Source: an uncultured Solimonas sp.
Lineage (GTDB): Bacteria; Pseudomonadota; Gammaproteobacteria; Nevskiales; Nevskiaceae
Assembly: GCA_946478985.1 (NCBI GenBank)
Contig: CAMLDZ010000003.1
Coordinates: 5,006-69,005, forward strand
Reading direction: 5' to 3'
Length of the DNA: 64,000 bases
The translations under genes and the position numbers were made by a program. Positions 1 to 9,383 of the stretch are shown in pieces (position 1 is the first letter of the stretch; each line of letters starts with the position of its first letter). A model generated the notes under the pieces. That model had not been told where the DNA came from. It saw only the letters and a list, made by a program, of their open reading frames with translations, and ran no database searches.

Positions 1-393
1 GTCGTGTTGCTGATTCTCGGATCGGCGAGCATGGTGGCGTTTCTGATCGCCGCACCGCTGATCATTTCGCTGTTCACCGGCAGCAACTATGCTCCTTCGG
101 TGACCGTGCTCAGAATTCTCTGCCTGGCGTTCCCAGTCGTCGCAATCAGCCAGGCGCTAGGCCTCTACGTGATGATCCCGATGCGGATGGACAACTGGTT
201 CTCCGCAGGAATTCTTGTTGGCGGCGCCGTCAGCCTGATTGCCGCCTACTACCTGACCCCCACCTATGGAGCCTACGGAATGGCCGTATGTCGCGTTCTG
301 GCTGAGGCCACTCTGGCACTGTTCTTTGCGCTGATCCTGGCCAAACGCGGCCTGCTGGGCCCTGTCGCAGGCCGACGCAAAGGCGCCGCATGA
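1..393 (+). CDS. polysaccharide flippase (Wzx-like), C-terminal part
   Basis: This is the 3' end of a gene that begins before the window; 130 residues are visible in an open frame from base 1. They form about four hydrophobic segments (for example FLIAAPLIISLF and ILVGGAVSLIAAYYL) and end in a short basic tail. A PVVAISQALGLYVMIPM segment with a GAYGMAV turn is typical of the last helices of MATE/Wzx-type polysaccharide transporters, which flip undecaprenyl-linked repeat units across the inner membrane. The stop codon overlaps the start of the next glycosyltransferase gene (ATGA at 390-393), so the two are co-translated. The family call rests on hydrophobicity and context, because the informative N-terminal half is missing. 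Confidence 0.6.
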   Translation, partial: VVLLILGSASMVAFLIAAPLIISLFTGSNYAPSVTVLRILCLAFPVVAISQALGLYVMIPMRMDNWFSAGILVGGAVSLIAAYYLTPTYGAYGMAVCRVLAEATLALFFALILAKRGLLGPVAGRRKGAA

Positions 394-1532
394 TGGCTGG
401 CGGCCCGGAAATCAGCGCCGTGCACTTCGTCATTCCTCCCAGTCACGGGAACGTGGCAGGTATTGAACGGGTAACGCTGCACTGCGCTCTCAAACTTCAG
501 GCGTTGATGCCCGCTTCGCGGGTTCACGTCCATATGTTCGGCCGGTATCGGCTGCCCGAGGAGCTGGACGGGCCGCATGTCATCCGTCACGCCGAAACCC
601 GGCTGTTGAGCTACGGAAAGCAGCTACGCGCGGCGGCAGCGGACCCTCGCGGCGTATGGATCATCTGCCAACCCATGACCCTGCTGGCGCTGCTGGTCGG
701 CGTCCCCGGCTTTCTTCTGCGGCATACGCCGGCCCTCATCTTTCACGGCGGCCTGCATATTGAAATGCTGGGGTGGCGGCGGCAACTGCAATTCCATCTG
801 TTCGCTGCGCTTGCGCGGCACTTCCACCTGCCGCTGGCGGCCGTCTCACGTGCCCTCTCCCGCTACGCGGAAGTTCGCCTGCGTCTGCCCCGCTCCAGGG
901 TGAAGACCCTTTACAACCCTACATTGAAATCCGCACAGGTAGCCACGGCAGGGGGCAAGGATCGGTCACGCTTCCGATGTATCGTGATCGGCCGGCTGCA
1001 TGAGCAAAAGGGCTTCGACATCCTGATCAGCGCCTTCCATGAGGCCGCGCTGGGCCCGGAGGCTGAACTCCTGATCGTCGGCGATGGCCCGCAGCGCTCG
1101 TTACTCGAGACGATGCGCGCGCAAGGGCCACGTACGGAGCAAATCCAGCTACTAGGCCATCGGGAAGATGTTCTGCAGCAGCTCGATAGGGCCGATCTGT
1201 TCCTGATGCCCTCGCGCTACGAAGGCCTCGGCGGAACCTTGATTGAAGCCTTGTCGCGCGGCCTTCCGGTGATCGCCACCGACTATCCGTTCGGGGCCAA
1301 GGAGGCGCTGGCGGAGGGACGATTCGGCAAACTGATTCAGCCGCCGTACGCGCGCGGTCTGCAGCGCGCACTTGAACATGCTTATCAGCAATGGAAAGAC
1401 GGCAGGCTGGCTCAGGAAAACCTGCCGGCACTGGAACGGCATTTGGAAAAGTTCGCCATTGATCAGGCCGTGCTTGCTTACAAAGCCTTTATTCGACGGA
1501 CCGCGAAGATTCAGCATATTCGCAGCCGCTAG
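390..1532 (+). CDS. glycosyltransferase family 4 (GT-B fold)
   Basis: A 380-residue predicted cytoplasmic glycosyltransferase that should transfer a sugar from a nucleotide donor to a lipid-linked oligosaccharide during exopolysaccharide assembly. The C-terminal half carries the GT4 signature: VIGRLHEQKGFDIL for donor-domain strand entry, the LLIVGDGPQRS turn, and the E-x7-E region YEGLGGTLIEALSRGLPVIATD. The N-terminal acceptor domain has a GGLHIEMLG segment. It overlaps the flippase by 4 bp and ends 20 bp from the convergent glycosyltransferase gene. The sugar and linkage cannot be told from sequence. Confidence 0.8.
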   Translation: MMAGGPEISAVHFVIPPSHGNVAGIERVTLHCALKLQALMPASRVHVHMFGRYRLPEELDGPHVIRHAETRLLSYGKQLRAAAADPRGVWIICQPMTLLALLVGVPGFLLRHTPALIFHGGLHIEMLGWRRQLQFHLFAALARHFHLPLAAVSRALSRYAEVRLRLPRSRVKTLYNPTLKSAQVATAGGKDRSRFRCIVIGRLHEQKGFDILISAFHEAALGPEAELLIVGDGPQRSLLETMRAQGPRTEQIQLLGHREDVLQQLDRADLFLMPSRYEGLGGTLIEALSRGLPVIATDYPFGAKEALAEGRFGKLIQPPYARGLQRALEHAYQQWKDGRLAQENLPALERHLEKFAIDQAVLAYKAFIRRTAKIQHIRSR

Positions 1533-1552
1533 CGCTCGAAAAGGGCAGCCTT

Positions 1553-2788
1553 TCAGCGTCCCGCCGATTGCCCCACCATGCGTTGCCCTCGAGCCAAGCG
1601 CCGAGGCCCGCCCAGGAAGCTCAGCCGCGGCTCGCCGCCCGTCATGCAGGATTCAACATACGCCTGAAACTCCGCGCGAAAACGGGCAGCAGAGAAGCGC
1701 TCTGCATTGCGCCGGCAGTTTTCTGGTGTGATAACCGAAGAAATTTGTTCGAAACGAGCAATAGCAGCGCTGATGGCCTCTACGCTCTGCTCATGAAAAA
1801 AGAGGCCGGTCGGTGACTCCATGTCGATATCGCGGACCGTCTCCAAGGCACCGCCGTGGCTATACGCGATGACGGGCGTGCCACATGCCTGAGCCTCCAC
1901 CGGGGCGATGCCAAAATCCTCCTCTGCTGCAAACACGAAGGCCCGGGCGCGCTGCATGTGATCTCTCAGCACCTCAAAGCTTTGATAGCCAAGCAGCTGC
2001 ACATTTCCGCCCGCCACGCTCTTCACTGCGTTGAACTCCGGCCCCTCGCCGATCACGACAAGCCGCTTGTCGGGCATGGCAGAGAATGCCTTCACGATGA
2101 GCGGAATCATCTTGTATGGCACCATGCGCGAAGCAGTCAGATAGAAATCCTCCTTGTCGCTGCACAACGAAAAACCTTCGGTGTCGACCGGCGGATAGAT
2201 GACGACGGATTCGCGGCGATATGCTTTCTCGATACGCCGGCCGATGAACGCCGAATTGGCGGCAAAGTGATCCACGCCTGCCGCCGTACGGTGATCCCAC
2301 ACGCGCAAACGGTGCAGAACGAACCGCGCGAGCCATGACTTGAAGCCGCGCTCCATGCGCGCCTCCTTCAGGTATTGATGCTGCAGATCCCAGGCATAGC
2401 GGATTGGCGAATGCACATAGCTCACGTGCACCTGATCAGGCCCCGTCAATACGCCTTTCGCGACAGCGTGGCTGCTCGATATGATCAGGTCATATCTGGA
2501 TAGATCCAGTTGCTCCACAGCAAGAGGCATCAGCGGCAGGTATGCCTTGTAGCGCCGCCGGGCGCCCGGAAGCCGCTGGATGAAGCTGCATCGCGCATAC
2601 TTTCCCTGCAAGGTCTTTCGCTCTTCTGGATCAAGAAAATCGATCACGGCGAAGAGATCGGCATGCGGCCAAATCTTCAACATCTCCGCCAGCACTTTTT
2701 CCGCGCCGGCAATTGTCACGAGCCAGTCGTGCACGATCGCAACTCTGGGTCTGCTAGTAGCCATGGCCCCGCGCATCCATACGCTCAT
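1553..2788 (-). CDS. glycosyltransferase family 4, EPS biosynthesis
   Basis: A 411-residue GT4 protein with the N-terminal motif VAIVHDWLVTIAGAEKVL, common in mannosyl- and related transferases of exopolysaccharide loci. It also has ASRMVPYKMIPLIVKAF, a VVIGEGPE turn and a donor-site EEDFGIAPVEAQACGTPVIA segment with the paired glutamates of the family. The ATG at 2788 is chosen because it overlaps the stop of the polymerase gene (ATGA at 2785-2788); a longer in-frame extension to 2851 would run far into that gene. It is the last gene of the minus-strand unit that starts with the Wza-like protein. Sugar specificity is unknown. Confidence 0.8.
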   Translation of the reverse strand: MSVWMRGAMATSRPRVAIVHDWLVTIAGAEKVLAEMLKIWPHADLFAVIDFLDPEERKTLQGKYARCSFIQRLPGARRRYKAYLPLMPLAVEQLDLSRYDLIISSSHAVAKGVLTGPDQVHVSYVHSPIRYAWDLQHQYLKEARMERGFKSWLARFVLHRLRVWDHRTAAGVDHFAANSAFIGRRIEKAYRRESVVIYPPVDTEGFSLCSDKEDFYLTASRMVPYKMIPLIVKAFSAMPDKRLVVIGEGPEFNAVKSVAGGNVQLLGYQSFEVLRDHMQRARAFVFAAEEDFGIAPVEAQACGTPVIAYSHGGALETVRDIDMESPTGLFFHEQSVEAISAAIARFEQISSVITPENCRRNAERFSAARFRAEFQAYVESCMTGGEPRLSFLGGPRRLARGQRMVGQSAGR

Positions 2789-4098
2789 GCCGCTTTGTCC
2801 TCCAGCTTTGTGCAATTGCCATTGACCTTCATCGCAAGGTCGCCACGACACTCGAACTTCATGCAGGCCATTGCAAACAGCAGCCAGGTGAAGAAATGAG
2901 CCTGGTTATGATTAGTCAGGGCAAAGATGAATACATGCTGAAACAGGATCCATCGAATCAGCGAAAGATGCCGCCGCAGGCGCTCGCTGCCCGTGTTGAG
3001 CGTAACCGCGCCAGACGCGTGCTGTAGCCAAAAAAATAGCACTGCCAGGACTGTGATCGCGAAGAGCGGCAAAAGTCCCAGACCGTGCAAAAACTGCAAG
3101 GGCACGTTGTGCAGTTGGGAAGCGGCCTGAGACTCGAAGCCGGACCCGAAGAGATAGCTGTCGGAAAACTCCCTAAGCGCTCGCGTCCAGTCCAGCGCCC
3201 GTTCCCCCGAGCTTCCCCGTCCTGATGCAAGAGCCTCGTATCCGGCCTGCAGAACGCCGATCAGATCGAAGGAGAAGTAAGAAAGCACCAGCATCAGCAG
3301 GGGGGCGGAGCCGGCCGAGAACAGCAGCATCTGTACGCGTGCTTGCGGATCCGGGAACCGGATGAAGACCGTCAACAGACCCACGGCCGCCGTGATGTAC
3401 GCGGCTCTCGTCGAGGCCAGAAACATGCCCGCCATCGCAAGCAGGAAGAAAGCCAGATAACGCGGCTTGGATGTGTGCCCATAAAGGCTGATCGACAAAA
3501 CGCCGTAAAACGAGCAAATGATGCCGAACTCATTGGGATACGTCCCTGGCGAGAATCTGATGTATCCGTAGGCTTCCTGCTCCAGCGAGACAAATCGAGA
3601 GTAGAGTGCGGACGCGCCCGTGACGTACAGGATGTACAGCAATCCGCCGCAAAGAAAGACCGCGAGAAAGCCCTTGTAGGAAACCAGCAGCAGACGCTGC
3701 AGATCGTCTGCCGGCCGTCCTGCCAGCCAGGTTGCGGCGTTGTAGAAGCCCCAAAGCAGATTGAGCAGGACAACGAACCGCACCATGGGGTTCAGCGCCA
3801 GCCCCTGCTCTGCATCGAAGCTTCCATAAGCGTAGAACGCGCTGCAGGCCGCGATGAAGGCGATCAAGCCAATGATGCCGTGCTGCACCAAGTGCCGGAG
3901 CCGTAACGACATCAACGCCACGACGTTGATCAGTGCCGTTACGAAGTAGAAGCTGCGCAACGAACCAACACCGGGCAGCGGAAGAAAGAACATCCCGCAC
4001 GGTCCGAGAAAGAACAGTGCGCTGAGCAAGCGGGATTGCAGCAGATGTAAAGGCGCCGCGCCCGCTGCTATGCGCTGCATGCCGCCCACCGCAGACAT
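2785..4098 (-). CDS. O-antigen ligase/polymerase-like membrane protein (Wzy-like)
   Basis: A 437-residue very hydrophobic protein with roughly ten or more membrane segments (for example LLSALFFLGPCGMFFLPLPGV, FYFVTALINVVALMSL, LAFFLLAMAGMFLASTRAAY). The ASTRAAY stretch followed by more helices, and a large loop with GRGSSGERALDWTRALREFSDSYLFGSGF, match the general O-antigen ligase/Wzy pattern, where the loop positions repeat units for polymerisation in the periplasm. Context supports this: the gene lies between a Wzz-like gene (4 bp upstream) and a glycosyltransferase (4 bp overlap). Wzy and WaaL types cannot be separated by eye; polymerase is favoured by the locus. Confidence 0.65.
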   Translation of the reverse strand: MSAVGGMQRIAAGAAPLHLLQSRLLSALFFLGPCGMFFLPLPGVGSLRSFYFVTALINVVALMSLRLRHLVQHGIIGLIAFIAACSAFYAYGSFDAEQGLALNPMVRFVVLLNLLWGFYNAATWLAGRPADDLQRLLLVSYKGFLAVFLCGGLLYILYVTGASALYSRFVSLEQEAYGYIRFSPGTYPNEFGIICSFYGVLSISLYGHTSKPRYLAFFLLAMAGMFLASTRAAYITAAVGLLTVFIRFPDPQARVQMLLFSAGSAPLLMLVLSYFSFDLIGVLQAGYEALASGRGSSGERALDWTRALREFSDSYLFGSGFESQAASQLHNVPLQFLHGLGLLPLFAITVLAVLFFWLQHASGAVTLNTGSERLRRHLSLIRWILFQHVFIFALTNHNQAHFFTWLLFAMACMKFECRGDLAMKVNGNCTKLEDKAA

Positions 4099-4102
4099 GG
4101 CG

Positions 4103-5329
4103 CTAGCGGCCAGACCGCTTCGCTCGCGTGCCGGAGCGCCCGGTCAGCGACAGGCGCGAATGCAAAATCGCCAGTTTCTCCGCAAGCTGAGGCTGGGTTG
4201 CCACCGCACGGCGCACGTGATGCCGCGCGATGACATAGAGGAGCAGCAGAAATCCGCTCAGCAAGGTCGCCACTACCGCAAGCAAGCCGCGCCTGGGCTT
4301 TGACTTGAGCTCCGGCACTTCGGCTGAATCGATGACCTGGATGACAGCGCCTTCCCTGCTTTCGTCGATCCTGGCGATCTCGTATTGCTTGGAGAAGATT
4401 TCGAACAGGGTCTCGTAGTACTTGTAGTCGCGATATTTGGCGACATAGTCGTTGCTGCGATCACCCTCGGCGCCTTGCTGCTGAGACTTTGCCAGCTGCT
4501 CCCGGAGCGCATCCAGCTGAGCCGCGGCCTGTTGGTATTCGGGGGCCGACTCGGTGAGGTACGCGCGCATGGAAGCCAGCTTGACTTCGAGCGCGGTGAT
4601 CTCCGCACGCAGCCTGATGGGCGCCTCCAGCGCCGCGGCCGGATTGGCATTGATGGCGGCAACACTCACTCCGCTTTCGGCAAGCGCCTGCTGGGCTTTG
4701 ACCAGCTGTGTCTTGGTTTCTTCCAGTTGTTTCTCGAAGAACATTCGTCGCTGCTGGGCTTCCGTCACCGCCATGCGGTCGAGGAATTTTCCCAGCTCGT
4801 CTACATAGGCATTGGCGACAGCCGCAGCGAACTCCGGATCCGGGTCATCGAATTCGATGACGATGATGTTGTCCTTGTCTACGGCAATATCGCTTCGACG
4901 CGATAGCTGTGCCCGGGTGTCACGGCGCAGTTTCGAACCGTAGCGCTGCGCCAAGTCGAAACGCTTGATCAGCGAATCCTGAACTGCATTGGTTTTCAGG
5001 AAAGCAACGTACTGGGCCGATGGATCTTTCAAGCCGGCGGCGGCTCCGGCCAGCCCTCCCAGCGCTCCGAGCGACTGCAACATGCTGAACGCCATGCTCT
5101 GCTGCTGCTGCGGCGGCAGCATACGAGTGACGCCGGTATAAACAGGCGTGACAAGATAGCTCAGCAGCAAGACTGCAATACCGACCAGCAGCGGCACCAG
5201 CAGCAGCAGTCTGGCGTTAGCCGTTAGGATCAGCAGGATATCGAGCGCCCCCATGGTCTGCGGCGCTTCGTCGATTTCGGGGTCCGCCGCGGACTCCGGC
5301 CCGGTTGACTTTTGTTCGTTTACCGTCAT
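4103..5329 (-). CDS. Wzz/polysaccharide co-polymerase chain-length protein
   Basis: A 408-residue inner-membrane protein with two membrane segments, one near residues 40-65 (LLLLVPLLVGIAVLLLSYLV) and one near 355-375 (LLAVVATLLSGFLLLLYVIA), bracketing a periplasmic coiled-coil-rich domain. This is the plan of polysaccharide co-polymerases that set chain length. A PEL-S-KPRRG motif just before the second segment (SAEVPELKSKPRRG) corresponds to the conserved proline-rich Wzz segment. There is no C-terminal tyrosine-kinase domain with Walker motifs, so it differs from Wzc/GumC-kinase fusions. Its ATG follows the stop of the Wza-like gene directly (TAA-ATG), indicating translational coupling. Confidence 0.8.
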   Translation of the reverse strand: MTVNEQKSTGPESAADPEIDEAPQTMGALDILLILTANARLLLLVPLLVGIAVLLLSYLVTPVYTGVTRMLPPQQQQSMAFSMLQSLGALGGLAGAAAGLKDPSAQYVAFLKTNAVQDSLIKRFDLAQRYGSKLRRDTRAQLSRRSDIAVDKDNIIVIEFDDPDPEFAAAVANAYVDELGKFLDRMAVTEAQQRRMFFEKQLEETKTQLVKAQQALAESGVSVAAINANPAAALEAPIRLRAEITALEVKLASMRAYLTESAPEYQQAAAQLDALREQLAKSQQQGAEGDRSNDYVAKYRDYKYYETLFEIFSKQYEIARIDESREGAVIQVIDSAEVPELKSKPRRGLLAVVATLLSGFLLLLYVIARHHVRRAVATQPQLAEKLAILHSRLSLTGRSGTRAKRSGR

Positions 5330-7948
5330 TTACAGGTCCCGGATCACCTTGATGGCGGCAAGCCCCAGACCGAACTGAGAGATGATCTGCGTCCAATCCT
5401 TGAGTTGCCGCGTCACGAAGTTCCGGGTGGTCTCGCGATCCAGTTCCTCAGGAATCACCAAGGTGTCTCCGGGCATCAGTTGCATACGGTCAAACCCCGA
5501 TCCGAACCAGCTTCGACGGTCACGCCTCGAGACGATACTGCCGTCCGCGCGCAAGACGAACATTTCTCGGACATCGGCCTCTTCTCTCAGCCCCGCCACC
5601 TTGGAAACGTCGCCAACCGTACGCCCTTGCCGGTAGATGAAGACGTTCTCGTTGTTGACGGCACCGACCGCATTGACGAATCCCGGCGTAGATGGCACGA
5701 AGATGCGATCTCCGTCCTCCAAACTCAACTCGGGCAGGGCGTCGATACCGCTCGCCTGCGGATCGAGTTCCAGGGAAATGCGGCCGCTGCTACGCAGCTT
5801 TCGGAGCGCTTCGAGTTGAGTTCTCGCGAGCTGCTGCTGTTGCTGGATGAGCGCCGCCTGAGAGCCGGGATCCCCCGAATTGCGGTTAGCCAGAATGAAG
5901 AGAATCTGACTCTGTTGTTGCTGTTCGAGTCGACGGATCAGCATGTCCAGATTCTGCTGCTGCTTTTCGCGAACCGAGACACGCTGTATTTCAGTGCCAA
6001 ACAAGTAGGCCTGCGGTGTCAGGCCGCCAATTCTGGTCAGTAGATCACGCAAGGTTTCCCCTGGGCGCGTTTCATAGACGCCGGGGGCGGCGATCTCTCC
6101 TTCCACCTGCACCAGCCGCGTCTGCCTGTCTTGCGGCAGCTTCAGATCCTTCTGATTGAGAATGGTGACCACATCACCCGGCTGCAACGGCAGATTCTGG
6201 CTTTCGTCAGCCTGCAGCACAGCTCGCCCGAGATTGAACGGGATCAGCGTCGTACGCAGATGCTCGCGATCCAGGCGCTCGATCACTGCGTAGTCCCAGT
6301 TGATCTGGTCGACCATGCTGCGTAGACGCTGTGCCAGCGGCGGCGAGTTCGGCGGAATGCGCGGATCTGGCGGTGTGGAGCCCTCACGCTTGTTGCTGTT
6401 CTGACGATACGGTTGGCTCGCAGGTGAGGACATTGCGTCGGTGCCTGGCTGCGGCTGCGGTCTCGGAACGGCGCCGGTGTCCGAGGCCACGTCATCAGGC
6501 TCGATCCCGCGCGGTGACTGCCGGCGGCGGACCGCCGCCAGAGACTGCTCGTCGGCTGCCGGCAAACGGACCAAGCGGTTCTTGCGGTGAAAGTATTCCG
6601 GAACGATCAAGGCATCGCGGTCCGGAATGAGGTCGCGTATGCGCATCCCTTCGAACCAGCGATAGCGCGCGGGCGTCGCCACATTGCCCTGCAAGGTGAC
6701 AGCGTTGGTGAACTCGGGGCTGATGTCGAGCAAGGTCACGATATCGCCGTCGCGCAACGGCGTGTTCAGGCCCGCCTGATCGAGTGCGATGTCTTCGACC
6801 TGGCGCGAGGTCTGGCCGTCGACTGCCACGCGCTCCAGCAGGGCCTTTTGCGCTCTCGCCAGAGTCGGGACTCCACCCGTAAGATTCAGGATTTCGCCCA
6901 GCGTGGTCCGGCTTCCCTCTCCCGGTTTCAATTCATAAACGGCCGCGTTGTCCAGGGCCCCGCCCACGGCCACGCGCGGGCCAGCCGGCGGAATGACGAT
7001 GACGTCTCCCGGGAGCAGGGGCACGTCGTTGTCGCTGCCTCCCTGGCCAATAAAGTCATACAGATCCAGCGTCGCGACGATCTGCGCGCCCCGGCGCAAC
7101 TGGATATTGCGCATGCTGCCGTTGACGTTGGGGCCTCCGGCGACAAACAAGGCATTGACTAGCGTACTGAGGCTCGAGACCGTAAAGGAGCCCGGCTGCT
7201 CCGCTTGCCCCACGACATAGATCTGGATGCTGCTGAGCCTCCCGGGATTGGAGCTGAGGCGAAAATTGGTGAAGGTCTTGCCCACCTGGGAGCGAATGGC
7301 GTTCTCGACGTCCTTGACCCGCACCCCGGCCAAGCTGACCACGCCGGCTCGCGGAATATTGATCTGCCCGTTGCGATCGAGCGTGAGATTGCCTTCGTAG
7401 TTGACCGTGCCCCAAACCCGCACGCGCACTTCGTCTCCAGGCCCAAGCACATAGTCATCCGGCGCCGGCGCATTAGCGTCCGGTACGTATGCCACCTGCG
7501 GCGGGTCAAAGAGTTCCTGGCCGTAAAGAGGCAGAAGGCGGCCCGTTGTCTCCTGAACGAATTGTTGGAATCGACTCGGCTTACGGAGCGCCATGCTGCG
7601 GCGCTGACCCGCGCCGACATCCCAGCGGCCACCCGGCTGCGACTCGGCGTCTTGTGCCGGGCGCTGAGACAGCGAATTGAAGCTGTGGTCGAGTCGCATG
7701 CCCGCGAGACCCGCGCCCTGTGCCTCGGACAGTTGCCCGGCCGACGCGGACCCGGCGCCATATCGCGCAATATCCGGATCCACGGATTCGCCATCGAAGC
7801 CCGATTGTTGCGCGCGGCCGTCACCGGAGGGAGCGTAGCTGCGCATCTCTTCCTGCGTTTGCGCGTGCGCTGCCATCCCCGCACACATCGCCAGACAGGC
7901 CACGCATATAGCCCACATGGCGCGGCGCAAGGATTTCTTACTGTTCAT
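5330..7948 (-). CDS. Wza-like polysaccharide export protein with multiple SLBB domains
   Basis: An 872-residue exported protein that should form the outer-membrane/periplasmic export channel for the polysaccharide. The N-terminus is a signal peptide (RRAMWAICVACLAMCAGMAAHAQ) with likely cleavage after AHA. A polysaccharide-export domain follows (YVLGPGDEVRVRVWGTVNYEGNLTLDRNG), then several SLBB-type units, recognisable by repeated patterns such as VVGQAEQPGSFTV, PGDVVTILNQKD, EGEIAAPGVYETRPGETLRDLL and PGDTLVIPEELDR. It is far longer than classical Wza (about 380 residues) and contains a low-complexity Ser/Pro/Gln insert near residue 500. The start is the ATG at 7948; no strong ribosome site is visible. 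It heads the EPS minus-strand unit. Confidence 0.85.
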   Translation of the reverse strand: MNSKKSLRRAMWAICVACLAMCAGMAAHAQTQEEMRSYAPSGDGRAQQSGFDGESVDPDIARYGAGSASAGQLSEAQGAGLAGMRLDHSFNSLSQRPAQDAESQPGGRWDVGAGQRRSMALRKPSRFQQFVQETTGRLLPLYGQELFDPPQVAYVPDANAPAPDDYVLGPGDEVRVRVWGTVNYEGNLTLDRNGQINIPRAGVVSLAGVRVKDVENAIRSQVGKTFTNFRLSSNPGRLSSIQIYVVGQAEQPGSFTVSSLSTLVNALFVAGGPNVNGSMRNIQLRRGAQIVATLDLYDFIGQGGSDNDVPLLPGDVIVIPPAGPRVAVGGALDNAAVYELKPGEGSRTTLGEILNLTGGVPTLARAQKALLERVAVDGQTSRQVEDIALDQAGLNTPLRDGDIVTLLDISPEFTNAVTLQGNVATPARYRWFEGMRIRDLIPDRDALIVPEYFHRKNRLVRLPAADEQSLAAVRRRQSPRGIEPDDVASDTGAVPRPQPQPGTDAMSSPASQPYRQNSNKREGSTPPDPRIPPNSPPLAQRLRSMVDQINWDYAVIERLDREHLRTTLIPFNLGRAVLQADESQNLPLQPGDVVTILNQKDLKLPQDRQTRLVQVEGEIAAPGVYETRPGETLRDLLTRIGGLTPQAYLFGTEIQRVSVREKQQQNLDMLIRRLEQQQQSQILFILANRNSGDPGSQAALIQQQQQLARTQLEALRKLRSSGRISLELDPQASGIDALPELSLEDGDRIFVPSTPGFVNAVGAVNNENVFIYRQGRTVGDVSKVAGLREEADVREMFVLRADGSIVSRRDRRSWFGSGFDRMQLMPGDTLVIPEELDRETTRNFVTRQLKDWTQIISQFGLGLAAIKVIRDL

Positions 7949-8398
7949 CAACAATTAGAGCCTCGTTCTTATGGGCACGGTTGCGTGGCAGGATGGAATC
8001 CTTAACCAGCAACACCCGTGACGTCACCCGCCCGGGTCAATTCTTCTGAGACGGCTCAGCCGTATGCAGGAGCCCACCGGCAGTACATCCCAAGCAGCGG
8101 CACTGGGCAAGAGCTGTCCTGCTCGTCTTGTGTGAGAAGACGATCAAAATGGCCCCACAGTATTGCGCTGGCCGTCCTCGGACAGCCTGCCACCCGCAGC
8201 CAGAAGCGATAATCGGGAAATGTCCGCGTGGCGTGCAAGCTGATATCGCCGCTTCGCACCCTGAGGCGACGGCGCAGGCCAGGCGCGCGGGCGATACGCG
8301 GGCGCCGAAGATGCGTGGAAGCAGGCGCCCTGCCTCATCGAACCGGCACCGACCCTAAGGAGCGGCGCGCTAGAGAAAGCGTTCGATGGAATCGATCG
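7949..8398. other. intergenic region upstream of the Wza-like gene
   Basis: About 450 bases between the end of secF and the start of the Wza-like gene, both on the minus strand. It must hold the EPS promoter. Open frames here have no recognisable composition or family features. A short perfect palindrome, ACGGCT-C-AGCCGT, lies at 8051-8063, but no confident -35/-10 pair was identified. Confidence 0.4.
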
Positions 8399-9328
8399 TC
8401 ACGGAAGCTCGTCAGCTTCCTGATCTTTCGACGGCAGCAGATCCTCGCGCGAGATGCCGAGGACGACCGCGAGGTTGGTGGACACGTAGATCGACGAATA
8501 CGTGGCGACGATGACACCGACGATCAGGGCGACCGAGAAACTGTGGACGGTCGCGCCGCCGACGGTGAGCAGGGCGGTCAACACCAGCAGTGTCGTCAAG
8601 TGCGTGATGACCGAGCGCAGCAGCGTCTGATTGACCGAAAGGTTGACGACCTCAAGGATGCTCAGCCGGCGCTCGGACACCAGGTTCTCGCGGACGCGGT
8701 CGAAGATGACGATGGTTTCGTTGTTGGAATAGCCAATCAGCGCCAGGATCGCCGCCAGCGTGGTGACGTCGAACTCCACGTCGAACACCGCCAGCACGCC
8801 GAGCACCATCACCGCATCATGGATCAGCGCGGCGATGGCGCCGACCGAGAACTTCCACTCGAAGCGGAACATGATGTACGCGGCAATGCCGATGAAGGCG
8901 AACAGCAAGGCCAGGCCGCCGTCGCTGAACAGCTCTTCGCCCACCTGCGGGCCGACGAACTCGATGCGGCGCAGGGTGATGCCGTTATCGCTGGCGTGCA
9001 ACGCTTCGAGAATGTGCGTGCTGACCTGCGCGGAATTGTCGCTGGCGGCGGGCGGCAGGCGGATCATCACCGACGAGGCATCGCCGAAGTACTGCACCAC
9101 GGCGCGTTCATAGCCGGCCTCGCCGAGGTCCTGGCGCACCTTGTCGAGCTCGACGCTCTGCGGGTACGCCACCTCCACCAGCACACCGCCGGTGAAGTCG
9201 ATGCCGAAGTTGAGGCCGTGGAAGACCACCATGATGATCGCGCCGATCGTCAGCAGCGCGGAGGCGATCAGGCCCAGCTTGCGCTGCGCCATGAAGTCGA
9301 TGTTGGGAACGCGGGCGAAGAGTTTCAT
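8399..9328 (-). CDS. secF: protein translocase subunit SecF
   Basis: A 309-residue inner-membrane protein of the SecDF-YajC complex, which uses the proton gradient to help pull proteins through SecYEG. The first membrane segment is followed by the diagnostic FGIDFTGGVLVEV at about residues 41-54. Later helices include GLALLFAFIGIAAYIMFRFEW, AIAALIHDAVMVLGVLAVFD and the conserved ILALIGYSNNETIVIFDRVRENL, which carries the charged residues of the RND-type proton path; the usual asparagine-aspartate pair is here NNE. It lies 55 bp after secD on the same strand. Length matches the family. Confidence 0.96.
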   Translation of the reverse strand: MKLFARVPNIDFMAQRKLGLIASALLTIGAIIMVVFHGLNFGIDFTGGVLVEVAYPQSVELDKVRQDLGEAGYERAVVQYFGDASSVMIRLPPAASDNSAQVSTHILEALHASDNGITLRRIEFVGPQVGEELFSDGGLALLFAFIGIAAYIMFRFEWKFSVGAIAALIHDAVMVLGVLAVFDVEFDVTTLAAILALIGYSNNETIVIFDRVRENLVSERRLSILEVVNLSVNQTLLRSVITHLTTLLVLTALLTVGGATVHSFSVALIVGVIVATYSSIYVSTNLAVVLGISREDLLPSKDQEADELP

Positions 9329-9383
9329 GAACGCTCAGCGGTAATCGGCAGGATTCGACAGGAGGCAGGCCAGGGGCTCGGCC

